From Cyanosarcina radialis HA8281-LM2 (GTDB lineage Bacteria; Cyanobacteriota; Cyanobacteriia; Cyanobacteriales; CCAP-1448), in the NCBI GenBank assembly GCA_019359615.1, contig JAHHHA010000033.1:1-64000 (forward strand): DNA of 64,000 nucleotides, read 5' to 3'. Positions 42,940 through 51,018 of the stretch are shown in pieces. The stretch's first letter is position 1. Each line of letters starts with the position of its first letter. The notes under the pieces are model-generated. The model did no database searches. It saw only the letters and a program-made list of their open reading frames with translations, and was not told the origin of the DNA. The translations under genes and the position numbers were made by a program.

Positions 42940-44014
42940 ATTCTACTTTTTCTCCCATCAAGCGATCGCGCCCTTCTTTTTTAGCTCGATATAGTGCCCG
43001 ATCCGCCGCCGTCACTAAAATGTTGGCATTTAGATCCAATGTCGGGATCGTACCTGCAATTCCCAAGCTCAAAGTGATATATTGGCTTACTTGCGAGTCG
43101 GGATGAAGTAACTTCATTTGCCTGACTATCGCCTGGATTTCCTCAGCGACGCGTACGCCCCCTTGAGGTGGGGTATTGGGTAGAATCACAGCAAATTCTT
43201 CCCCCCCATAGCGGGCAACTAAATCTCCTGGACGTTTAGCAGCGGCGGCAATGGCTTTGGCCACTTGATAAAGACATTCATCTCCAGCTTGATGGCCGTA
43301 AGTATCGTTGTAGTGCTTAAAAAAATCGATATCGCAGAGAATCAAGGATAGAGGTTGCTGCTCTCGCGTCATTCTTCGCCACTCTTGGGTCAAATATTCA
43401 TCAAACCAACGACGATTGGCCACTTGAGTTAAGCTATCAACAATTGCCAGTTTTTGTAACTCTAGATTGGCAGCTTGCAAAGCCGCTTCAGCGATCTTAC
43501 GTTCGACAATTTCTAACTCTAGTTCTCTAGTTCGTGATTCTACCTCTTGCTGGAGAGTTTGGTAATATTCGGCTAGCATTTTTTCGGCTTGCTTGCGTTC
43601 GCGAAGCGCGGCTTGCCGTTCGCTAATGTCCTGAATTACCACCATTGCATAAATAATATTTCCTTGAGGATCGTATATCGGTGTGGCTCTCACTTCTATG
43701 GGAATAACCTTTTCCTGAAAGCGAATTTCTACGTTTTCTATGACCGCGCTTTTACCGCTCAATGCTTGAGAATATGCTATTTCGTCGGCAGGGTATAGTC
43801 GATCGCTTCCAGGGAAATAGAGCCGATCTGTCAAGGTAACTAGCGACCAAGAATCCTCCGGCATTGCTTCTATCCCAAACAATTGCCGTGCTATCTGGTT
43901 CAAGTAATAAACTGTGCCATCAGGATTGCGAATAACTACTCCTAAAGGCACAGATTCCAAAAACTGTCTGATGCGAGTTTCGCCGGACAATAGAGCTTCA
44001 TTGAAGGTCTTCAT
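42938..44014 (-). CDS. PAS-GGDEF diguanylate cyclase
   Basis: 358 residues. An N-terminal PAS domain (about 13-130: RIRQFLESVPLGVVIRNPDGTVYYLNQIARQLFG, then VEIRFQEKVIPIEVRATPIYDPQGNIIYAMVVIQDI) joins through a coiled coil (about 135-180) to a GGDEF domain with the active site GGEEF at 270-274, FKHYNDTYGHQAGDECL and the substrate-binding segments. It should make cyclic-di-GMP. No transmembrane part is visible, so it is a soluble sensor; the signal bound by PAS is unknown. No I-site RxxD is obvious before GGEEF. Confidence 0.9.
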   Translation of the reverse strand: MKTFNEALLSGETRIRQFLESVPLGVVIRNPDGTVYYLNQIARQLFGIEAMPEDSWSLVTLTDRLYFPGSDRLYPADEIAYSQALSGKSAVIENVEIRFQEKVIPIEVRATPIYDPQGNIIYAMVVIQDISERQAALRERKQAEKMLAEYYQTLQQEVESRTRELELEIVERKIAEAALQAANLELQKLAIVDSLTQVANRRWFDEYLTQEWRRMTREQQPLSLILCDIDFFKHYNDTYGHQAGDECLYQVAKAIAAAAKRPGDLVARYGGEEFAVILPNTPPQGGVRVAEEIQAIVRQMKLLHPDSQVSQYITLSLGIAGTIPTLDLNANILVTAADRALYRAKKEGRDRLMGEKVE

Positions 44015-44035
44015 CTTTAGAATATACAGGAGTTT

Positions 44036-44082
44036 AGAAGTCAGAAGTCAGAAGTCAGAAGTCAGAAGTCAGAAGTCAGAAG
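44036..44082. repeat. Heptanucleotide tandem run (GAAGTCA)
   Basis: Six to seven perfect copies of AGAAGTC lie between the diguanylate cyclase and GH3 genes. A related complementary run is at 45935-45983. This is a typical cyanobacterial short tandem repeat; the copy number probably varies between strains. Confidence 0.85.
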
Positions 44083-44152
44083 TTTGGAATTAATAATTCT
44101 TTCCACGTCAGCAGCCTTTGCTCCTCTAGCCCTTCTGCCTCTCTACTCCTCC

Positions 44153-45835
44153 TTAATAGTCTTCTAGTAATTTTACTTCCTTTTGTACTACTAAATCTTT
44201 GAGGAAATAGCGATCTTCGGTAATATGAGGGAACTTGAGTTGAGAATCTGGAATGCCTTTTTGTAACTGCCGTTGACGAATAACTGCAAAGCTACCAGGA
44301 GATAAAATTCGTAGTCTGGGAGGTGGAATAGCATCTCGACGACTGATTTCATAATGAGTATTAACTTCCTGTAACTTGCGATCGCAACTAGCCAAAAAAG
44401 CTTGTGGGTTTTCTAGAGGATAGTCGGGCAGTAATTCAATATTAACCAGATAGCGAGCCGGAAAATCGTTATCCGATAACAAAAAGCAAAAATCTTCTAA
44501 AGGCAAGTTAAATTCTTGCTGCACGGCTTGCATGACCTGAGTAACGTGAAATTCAGTAGTTTTCTCTGTAGTCGAAGAAATAAAACCACCTCGACGGTAG
44601 CGAAATACTAGCAAGGGAGCAGTTTCATAAAAACCCGTTACTTCCACTACATCGCCAATATCGTAACGATAAAACCCAGAATAGTTAGTAATCAAAATCC
44701 GATAGCGTTCTCCGACTTTAACTTCTGTAGAAAGGAGAGTTTTTGGCTGTTCTACTTCCCATTGGTCTTCAGGAATAAACTCAAAAAAGCAGCTTTCAAC
44801 AGCTAGCACGCTGCTATCGGTATTAATGTCGGGGTAAATACTAAATATGCCTTCAGCCGATGAATAAACTGCACCAAATATAGGCGTATCTTCAAAATAA
44901 GCCGGAAACCTTTCAAAATAAAAATCTGAAGTTCCACCTCTAGCCGTAGCGACAAAGGAAAAATCAGACCACGCTAGTTTAGGAGTTAATTTACCTTCAG
45001 ATTTGAAGATAGCTTTTAATTCCGCAGCGCGGCGAGGAAAAGCCGAAAATTGCGATTGCAATCGATCGCGAAGTCCTGGATCTAATTCTAGCCAGGGGGC
45101 GATTTCGCCCGTTTCTAAATCTCGAATCAAATCTGGAGCATAACGCTCTAAATAATTGCAGGTGCGCAAAATTAGCATCGGGAAGTTAGCGATCGTTCCT
45201 CGCGTAGATCGATCGCGCAAAGCAAACAGCAAACACAGGTAATGACGCGCCAGACTATCTGCCGCTTGAAGAGTTTCGTAAGGATTAGCAAAAAGTTGTT
45301 TGTAGAGCAACTTATCCATCCGCAAAACTCCAGCACTAGAAGGGCCGTAGTCAATTCCGCCTTGAGTTCTTCCCCAGGTTTGCGCCGAATTAGCGAGCAG
45401 TATTTTGCCAAATTGAAGATTTTGCTGGCGTAAGGCCGTACTCAAGAAACCAATGCTAGTTAAAGTAGCTTGACGGACGATATTTTGCGATCGCCTAGTC
45501 GTCGGTATCAGTTTTTTCTTGCCAGTCGAACCGCTAGTCAGAGTCAGATAGACCACTGGGTCGGCAGTCAAGAGGTTGGGTTCGCCATTAGCAATGCGAT
45601 CGCAATAGGGTTCGTAACTGCTGTAGGGTAGAATCGGCACGCGATCGCGAAATCCATCGATCGTGTTAATCTCGTGCAAATGATATTGGCGACCGTATTC
45701 TGTATCTTGATGCGATCGCAGCACTCCCTGTAAAAATTGCGCTTGCACCGACTCAGTATGGCGAATCTTCTGCTCGAAATTAGTTTTAGCGCGTCGAGCT
45801 ACAGCAGTTAAAATCGGTAACAACAAATTTGCCAT
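44153..45835 (-). CDS. GH3-family acyl-adenylate amido synthetase-like enzyme
   Basis: 560 residues from the ATG at 45835, which has GAGG five bases upstream. The GH3 fold is seen in the ATP-binding TLTSGSTGKKKLIPTT, VYSSAEGIFSI, EFIPEDQW, FYRYDIGDVVEVTGFYETAPLLVFRYR and a C-terminal KFPHITEDRYFLKDLV. Plant GH3s conjugate hormones to amino acids; bacterial members are barely studied and probably adenylate a carboxylate for amide formation. No obvious biosynthetic cluster surrounds it. An ATG at 45889 would add 18 residues. Confidence 0.88.
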   Translation of the reverse strand: MANLLLPILTAVARRAKTNFEQKIRHTESVQAQFLQGVLRSHQDTEYGRQYHLHEINTIDGFRDRVPILPYSSYEPYCDRIANGEPNLLTADPVVYLTLTSGSTGKKKLIPTTRRSQNIVRQATLTSIGFLSTALRQQNLQFGKILLANSAQTWGRTQGGIDYGPSSAGVLRMDKLLYKQLFANPYETLQAADSLARHYLCLLFALRDRSTRGTIANFPMLILRTCNYLERYAPDLIRDLETGEIAPWLELDPGLRDRLQSQFSAFPRRAAELKAIFKSEGKLTPKLAWSDFSFVATARGGTSDFYFERFPAYFEDTPIFGAVYSSAEGIFSIYPDINTDSSVLAVESCFFEFIPEDQWEVEQPKTLLSTEVKVGERYRILITNYSGFYRYDIGDVVEVTGFYETAPLLVFRYRRGGFISSTTEKTTEFHVTQVMQAVQQEFNLPLEDFCFLLSDNDFPARYLVNIELLPDYPLENPQAFLASCDRKLQEVNTHYEISRRDAIPPPRLRILSPGSFAVIRQRQLQKGIPDSQLKFPHITEDRYFLKDLVVQKEVKLLEDY

Positions 45836-45934
45836 TGCACCCTCACGATATCTGGTCAGCATATTATCAGCAGCGAGCCTGAGAAGCAAAAGAGAGGGGG
45901 GAATGGGGAGATGGGGAGATGGGGAGGAAATTAA

Positions 45935-45983
45935 CTCCTGACTCCTGACTTCTGACTTCTGACTCCTGACTTCTGACTCCTGT
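45935..45983. repeat. Heptanucleotide tandem run (CTCCTGA/CTTCTGA)
   Basis: Seven units of TGACTCC/TGACTTC stand upstream of GH3. They are complementary in sense to the AGAAGTC run on the other side of the gene, so GH3 is flanked by inverted STRRs. Confidence 0.8.
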
Positions 45984-46072
45984 AGTATCTGCCATCACCA
46001 CGCGATCTGCTGCTAAACTGTACGGTGTATTTTACTTAATATTTAGATCGAGCTTCTCGGATGGGAGATTTT

Positions 46073-46576
46073 ATGATTTCGCCTACCAAGATCTACATAG
46101 GACTTGCTTGTTTTGCCATTGCCTTCGTGCTGGCAAGCTTAGTTGAATATTGGTTGCATCGGCTGATGCACGTCTCCCCTCGCGTTGGAGAACGCCACCG
46201 CGACCATCACCGTCGTAATGAAGGACAAGGCGTGCTGTGGGAATTTAGAGACTATGTTAGAGGCAGCATAGTCGTAATGATTGCCATGTTCTTATACTCT
46301 TGGGCAGCGGGAATTGGTTGGTTTCTGGGCGGACTATCTTTTGCGGCCTTTTCTGCCTATGCCCATCAGCTACAGCACGAAAATCCGACCAAGTGCTTTT
46401 GGATGAAGATGCCAGTACATTACGTCCATCACAAGTATGGAATGTGGCATCATAACTTTGGGCTAGCAGTTGATTGGTGGGATCGGGTGTTTGGCACGTA
46501 CAAGCCCGTGGAATGGCTGACCGAAGAAGAACTCGATCGACCAGAACAAGGCTACTTTCAACTTCGTTGGTGGTAA
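46073..46576 (+). CDS. Fatty acid hydroxylase/carotene hydroxylase-like membrane enzyme
   Basis: 167 residues of the di-iron sterol desaturase/fatty acid hydroxylase superfamily. Its His clusters are HRLMH, HRDHH, HYVHH and HHNFG, with about three or four membrane helices (TKIYIGLACFAIAFVLASLV, SIVVMIAMFLYSWAAGIGWFLGG). The substrate is not certain; short members in cyanobacteria are annotated as fatty acid hydroxylases or beta-carotene hydroxylase relatives. I start at 46073 because GGGAG lies five bases ahead; the ATG at 46061 contains that site. Confidence 0.85.
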   Translation: MISPTKIYIGLACFAIAFVLASLVEYWLHRLMHVSPRVGERHRDHHRRNEGQGVLWEFRDYVRGSIVVMIAMFLYSWAAGIGWFLGGLSFAAFSAYAHQLQHENPTKCFWMKMPVHYVHHKYGMWHHNFGLAVDWWDRVFGTYKPVEWLTEEELDRPEQGYFQLRWW

Positions 46577-46857
46577 TAAAGGAAGTGTGAAGTGTTGAGT
46601 GTTGAGTGTTGAGTTAAAAATCCTCCTCTGCTCCCCCTGCTCCCCTTCTTCCCCCTCTTCCCCTCTTCCCCAGAGGGCGCTGGTGATTTTTCGCGATCGA
46701 ATTTAATCTCTCAGGCTGTTCGTAGAGTAATCTGATGTCAGAAAGGGAATAATTAGCAAAGGAGCGATCTACTTAAGTAGCAGACCCCCTGCGAGCAAAG
46801 AAAAGGGTTAAAATCTTTCGTTGCCAACCTTAAAGCCTTTCATCGGATGACGCTCTC
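46577..46857. other. Spacer with low-complexity repeats
   Basis: After the hydroxylase there is a TGTTGAG heptamer run (46588-46614) and a C/T-rich stretch CCTCTTCCCCTCTTCCCC (46650-46670). The rest, before the kinase, shows no gene. The kinase promoter is presumably here. Confidence 0.4.
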
Positions 46858-48450
46858 ATGAGCTACTGCCTCAATCCAGCTTGCCCTCAACCCAAAAATC
46901 CGAGCCACGTCAACGTCTGTCAAGCGTGTGGTTCTAAGCTGCGGCTGCACGATCGATATCAAGTAGTAAAAGCGATCGCTCAAGGTGGATTTGGCGCTAC
47001 ATTTGTCGCGGCTGACATGAGCCACCCAGAACGCCATATTTGCGTGATCAAGCAATTGCGGCCGGTGGCCACAGCACCTGAAGTGCTAAAAATGGCCAGA
47101 GATTTGTTCGACAGAGAAGCTAAAACCCTAAAATTAATCGGCGATCATCCCCAAATTCCCCAACTGCTCGACTATTTTGAAGAAAGCAACCAGTTTTATG
47201 TAGTGCAGGAATACGTCAAAGGCTGGACGCTTCAGCAAGAAGTGAAGAAAAACGGTCCCTTTAGCGAAGCTGGCGTGAAGCAATTCTTGAGCGAAATTTT
47301 GCCAGTCTTGCATTACATTCACGGGCGCAGAGTAATTCATCGCGACATCAAACCTGCCAACATCATTCGCCGCCAAGAAGATCGAAAGTTAGTGCTGATC
47401 GATTTTGGTGCGGTTAAAAATCAAGTCAGCCATACTGTCTTGATGAGCAGTTCCGAAAATACAGCTTTAACTTCTTATGCCATTGGCACTCCAGGATACG
47501 CACCGGCCGAACAGCTAGCTATGCGACCAGTTTATGCCAGCGACATTTATGCTTTGGGCATGACTTGCATTTATTTGCTGACTGGTAAACCTCCTAAAGA
47601 TTTGGATTATCACCCTACGACTGGTGAAACGATCTGGCAAAAAGGCTTGCACCTGAGCGAAAGTTTCACTGAAGTTCTGAAGAAAATGCTAGAGGTTTCG
47701 GTTCGCCACCGCTATCAATCGGCTGAGGAGGCTTTGAAAGCCTTGGATATGGCACCTTATATGGATAGCCTGGCCCAAGGTTTGACAGCTAAACCTAGCA
47801 AACCTGTTTCCTCCTCACCAGAACGTACTGGTAGGATGTCATATACGTCCCCATCTGGCTTCAATCGCAGAGAAGTTCAACCCGAAAGGTTTTCCACCAC
47901 CAGAAGCTCACCGCCTAATCTGAATAAAGGAAAAGAGTCTGGAGTTCGGAGCTTTGCTGACAGATCTCATACTGCTTCTCAATCTCAAACTAATAGTTAT
48001 TCCACACCGAAAAAGACTACTAGGTGGACGGCTGTAGCTGTCCTGACTGCCTACAAGCAAAACAAGCGAGACTTTGGCGAAGAAAATCTAAGTCACCTTA
48101 ACCTGCAACAAGCCGATCTATCGGGGGTAAGTTTTTATCGAGCTAACTTGGTGCAAGCTAACTTTTCTAGAGCTAATCTTTCTCAAACTAACTTTGGTGG
48201 GGCTAACTTACATAGCTCAGTCCTCCGAGATAGCAATCTAGTTAGAGCTTATTTCGGTTACGCCGATTTAGAAGGAGCCGATTTGCGCGGAGCAGACTTG
48301 AGTTATGGGTATTTCAACTATGCCAATCTGCGCGGAGCCAATTTGTGCGGTGCTAATCTCACTGGAGCCAAAATTAGCGAAGAGCAAATAGCACAAGCCA
48401 AAACTAATTGGTCAACAGTATTACCTAGTGGGAAAAGAGGATTTTGGTAA
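46858..48450 (+). CDS. SpkB-like Ser/Thr kinase with pentapeptide repeats
   Basis: 530 residues. It has an N-terminal Cys motif (C4, C9, C21, C24, CLNPACPQP ... CQACGSKL), a Hanks kinase domain about 34-300 (AQGGFGATF, CVIKQL, HRDIKPAN, DFGAVKNQ, GTPGYAPAEQ), a Ser/Thr/Pro-rich linker about 310-395, and C-terminal pentapeptide repeats A(D/N)LxX about 410-510. This is the SpkB architecture of Synechocystis; SpkB has been tied to oxidative stress resistance. The Cys motif may be a redox or zinc switch. The N-terminal finger is nearly identical in design to that of the kinase at 1344. Confidence 0.9.
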   Translation: MSYCLNPACPQPKNPSHVNVCQACGSKLRLHDRYQVVKAIAQGGFGATFVAADMSHPERHICVIKQLRPVATAPEVLKMARDLFDREAKTLKLIGDHPQIPQLLDYFEESNQFYVVQEYVKGWTLQQEVKKNGPFSEAGVKQFLSEILPVLHYIHGRRVIHRDIKPANIIRRQEDRKLVLIDFGAVKNQVSHTVLMSSSENTALTSYAIGTPGYAPAEQLAMRPVYASDIYALGMTCIYLLTGKPPKDLDYHPTTGETIWQKGLHLSESFTEVLKKMLEVSVRHRYQSAEEALKALDMAPYMDSLAQGLTAKPSKPVSSSPERTGRMSYTSPSGFNRREVQPERFSTTRSSPPNLNKGKESGVRSFADRSHTASQSQTNSYSTPKKTTRWTAVAVLTAYKQNKRDFGEENLSHLNLQQADLSGVSFYRANLVQANFSRANLSQTNFGGANLHSSVLRDSNLVRAYFGYADLEGADLRGADLSYGYFNYANLRGANLCGANLTGAKISEEQIAQAKTNWSTVLPSGKRGFW

Positions 48451-48486
48451 TAAGGAATAAGTAATAAGTAACAGGTAAATCGTTTA

Positions 48487-49794
48487 TTATTTGATGGCCA
48501 AAACTCGTACTGGTTCGCCAGCAGCGATCGAGGTTTGACCGACTGGTAAAACTGCCATTCCGTTGGTTTGGGCGAGGTTGATTAAGTTTCCCGAACTGTG
48601 GCTACCCCCAGCTAACTCGAACTCGAACTCGCCATCTACTAATCGCAGCTTTCCCCAAAGGTATGTTTCTCGCTTGCCGTCAGAGCGCAAATCTTGAAGC
48701 GATCGCGCCCTTACAAACGTCGGTTCCCAGCCATCGGCCAGACCAGATAGTTTCCTCAAAGCTGGTTGCACGAATCGCCAACAACTAACCAAAGCCGAAA
48801 CCGGATTTCCTGGCAACCCAAAATACAGAGTCGAGTTCGGAGTATGCGCCGAGCGCAGGCCGCGCCAACGGAGTTCGGAGTTCGGAATTAATAATTCTCC
48901 CTCTCCCCCTCTCTCCCTCTCTCCCTCAAAAGTAGCCACCGTCAGCGGTTTACCTGGTTTCACGGCCACCGATCGAATGTGAATTTTAGCCTCCAGTTCC
49001 GCCAAAATCTGCTCCACATAATCGTAGTCACCAACGGAAACCCCACCGCTGGAAAGTACCACATCGGCTGAAGTCACGGCTCGTTCGATCGCAGTTTTCA
49101 ATTCCTCTGGGCGATCGCGAACTATGCCCAACGAGATTGGAATTGCTCCCATTTGGGTGACAAAGACGCTTAAAGCGTAATTATTCGAGTCTACGATTTG
49201 ACCCGGTTGCAAAACTCGATCGGGCGTGACTAGTTCGTCTCCCGTGGAAAAAATGGCGACGCGAGGGCGGCGATACACTGACAATTGCTGACACTGGAGC
49301 GCTGCTAGGACGGCAATTTCTGCTGCGTTGAGAGCGATTCCCGCTGGTAGTAAGGTTGTACCAGCTTGGTAAAAAGATCCTCGATGTCTGACGAAATCTC
49401 CTAACGATGATGGGGCGGCCAAGATGGCAATGCGATCTGCTTCCTTCCTGGTTTGCTCTTGCATGACCACCGTATCTGCACCCGCTGGCATACAAGCCCC
49501 GGTAAAAATTCGCGCCGCTTGTCCGGCTTGAACGGTGAGTTGCGGTCGGTCGCCAGCCGGAATTTCTTCTATTACCGATAGCACGGCCGGTTGCGTTTCG
49601 CTGCAATTTTGCACGTCGGCAAATCGGACGGCGTATCCATCCATTGCCGAGTTATCCCAATGAGGAAAATCTAACTCGCTGGTGACTGGGGCGGCCAGAA
49701 TGCGACCCGCAGCAGATGATAAATCTACCGTTTCCACATCTAGAGTTGGGACCAACCCTAAAATAATTTCTTCTGCTTGTTTGACCGACAGCAT
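48487..49794 (-). CDS. moeA: Molybdopterin molybdenumtransferase
   Basis: 435 residues. Inserts molybdate into adenylated molybdopterin to make the Mo cofactor. Family marks are WDNSAMDGYAVRFAD, IFTGACMPAGADTVVMQE, IFSTGDELVTP, LSSGGVSVGDYDYV, KPGKPLTVA and GLPGNPVSALVS. Between KPGKPLTVATFE and LYFGLPGNPV there are about 33 extra residues (290-322, GERERGGEGELLIPNS... HTPNST) read from spacer-type repeat DNA. The core motifs remain, so it may still work if the loop is tolerated. It is convergent with the kinase gene. Confidence 0.93.
   Translation of the reverse strand: MLSVKQAEEIILGLVPTLDVETVDLSSAAGRILAAPVTSELDFPHWDNSAMDGYAVRFADVQNCSETQPAVLSVIEEIPAGDRPQLTVQAGQAARIFTGACMPAGADTVVMQEQTRKEADRIAILAAPSSLGDFVRHRGSFYQAGTTLLPAGIALNAAEIAVLAALQCQQLSVYRRPRVAIFSTGDELVTPDRVLQPGQIVDSNNYALSVFVTQMGAIPISLGIVRDRPEELKTAIERAVTSADVVLSSGGVSVGDYDYVEQILAELEAKIHIRSVAVKPGKPLTVATFEGERERGGEGELLIPNSELRWRGLRSAHTPNSTLYFGLPGNPVSALVSCWRFVQPALRKLSGLADGWEPTFVRARSLQDLRSDGKRETYLWGKLRLVDGEFEFELAGGSHSSGNLINLAQTNGMAVLPVGQTSIAAGEPVRVLAIK
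48829..48927. repeat. Spacer-type repeat DNA captured inside moeA
   Basis: The insert includes the palindromic GCGCCGAGCGCAGGCCGCGC, the GGAGTTCGGAGTTCGGA repeat and a pyrimidine run CTCCCTCTCCCCCTCTCTCC. These are normally found between genes in this genome (compare the C/T-rich runs near 46650). The insert keeps the moeA frame and adds about 33 codons. Confidence 0.75.
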
Positions 49795-49855
49795 AGAGAA
49801 TAAGTAATAAGTAACAGGTAATGCCCTTGCCTCGATTTAAACGATCGATTTGGAT

Positions 49856-49903
49856 TACCCGCTCATTTATCCATCTTCAACCACCCAAATACACGATCGA
49901 CTG
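49856..49903 (-). pseudogene. 3' fragment of a Uma2 gene
   Basis: On the minus strand the piece reads TVDRVFGWLKMDK and a stop. It is a duplicate of the 3' end of the neighbouring truncated Uma2 gene (compare 49964-50000), which has a one-base deletion at GGTGG and therefore ends at FGG. It is cut off by a dispersed repeat at 49902-49932. Confidence 0.6.
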
Positions 49904-49932
49904 TAGGTTGGGTTGACGGCAGGAAACCCAAC
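49902..49932. repeat. GTAGGTTGGGTTGA...GAAACCCAAC repeat
   Basis: Reverse-orientation copy of the element at 13549 and 38012. It separates the two Uma2 remnants. Confidence 0.75.
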
Positions 49933-49970
49933 TAACTCAACCATAATGCCTCTGCTTAATCTATCCATTT

Positions 49971-50228
49971 TTAACCACCAAATACGCGATCGACAGTTAG
50001 TGCCAGTTCGATTTCTGGTAAAACAGGTAGAGAATCGCTGCCCTGAAACAGGATCGGCTGTTGCTTTTGGTTAACAGCCCCGCATAGTTTACCTGGCAAA
50101 CGGCTGTGTCTTCCTTTAGGCATCGGCTTCTGCACGATCTGGCCGTTGATGTACTCACTGGCTGGTTTGGTTTCTGGGAGGCAAATAAATTCGTTTAAAC
50201 TTAGAGGTGTAGCAGTAACAGCAGCCAT
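49971..50228 (-). pseudogene. Internally deleted Uma2 gene
   Basis: The 85 codons begin like a normal Uma2 protein (LSLNEFICLPETKPASEYINGQIVQKPMPKGRHSRLPGKLC) and end like one (LPVLPEIELALTVDRVFG), but about 90-100 central residues with the PD and E-x-x nuclease motifs are missing. The 3' end has also lost one base, so the protein ends at FGG instead of FGWLKMDK. The nuclease must be inactive. Confidence 0.78.
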
Positions 50229-50396
50229 GACAGCTAGAGCTTAGTGTCTTGAGGGTTCTTCTGAGTCTAGCAGAAACAGTTAAGGTCGATTGGTTGCCAA
50301 GGCGATCGCTAGTCTTGCTGAAGCTGTCGATCGTATGGAATAATAGTAATTTGTGTCTAAATTTACTGTCAAACTAATTTAGTAGAATTTGGAGCT

Positions 50397-50591
50397 ATGG
50401 CAGCTAAAAAGGGTGTCCGGATTGTTATTACGCTTGAATGCACCGAATGTCGAACCAATCCCGACAAGCGATCGCCTGGTGTTTCTCGCTATACGACCAG
50501 CAAAAATCGTCGCAACGTCACTGGCAGACTAGAATTGAAAAAATTCTGCACTCACTGCAACAAGCACACCGTCCACAAAGAAATCAAGTAG
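50397..50591 (+). CDS. rpmG: 50S ribosomal protein L33
   Basis: 64 residues: [64 protein letters not shown]. The two CxxC pairs (CTEC and CTHC) show the zinc-binding form. It is followed by rpsR, the order conserved in plastid genomes. Confidence 0.97.
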   Translation: MAAKKGVRIVITLECTECRTNPDKRSPGVSRYTTSKNRRNVTGRLELKKFCTHCNKHTVHKEIK

Positions 50592-50616
50592 AGACTTAGC
50601 AGTGCTAAGTCTCTAC
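50588..50616. repeat. 13-bp perfect inverted repeat between rpmG and rpsR
   Basis: GTAGAGACTTAGC-AGT-GCTAAGTCTCTAC starts within the rpmG stop codon. It is a member of the GTAGAGAC palindrome family (also at 4033, 15201, 38760 and 56659). It could attenuate transcription between the two ribosomal genes; no T-run follows. Confidence 0.8.
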
Positions 50617-50646
50617 AAATCGACCACCGATCGCTAACCAATATCT

Positions 50647-50862
50647 ATGGCTTACTATCAAAGACGACTTTCACCGATCAAACCCGACGAAATTATCGAC
50701 TACAAAGATGTCGATTTGCTGCGCAAATTCATTACCGAACGCGGTAAAATCTTGCCTCGCCGGATTACTGGATTGACAGCCAAACAACAAAGAGACTTGA
50801 CCGTAGCTATCAAGCGGTCTAGAATCATCGCCTTGTTACCCTTCATCAACCCAGAAGGATAA
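50647..50862 (+). CDS. rpsR: 30S ribosomal protein S18
   Basis: 71 residues, with [64 protein letters not shown], the full-length S18 fold. Located 55 bases after rpmG with a palindrome between them; RNase R-like gene follows after about 155 bases. Confidence 0.97.
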   Translation: MAYYQRRLSPIKPDEIIDYKDVDLLRKFITERGKILPRRITGLTAKQQRDLTVAIKRSRIIALLPFINPEG

Positions 50863-51018
50863 ATTAGAATGCAGGAGTTCAGAAGTTCAGGAGTTCAGAA
50901 TTAATTTTTGACTTTTGACTTTTGACTTTTCTCCGCCCCTCTCTCTTGTCCGAGTATTATTGCCCAAATGGATAAGCTACATTATAGTAGTTGGATCTGA
51001 ATATGGCGATCGAAACGG

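Noticed and set aside
44036-44082. Regularly spaced AGAAGTC units as a CRISPR-like array
   Set aside because: The units are seven bases in direct tandem without spacers; this is a short tandem repeat.
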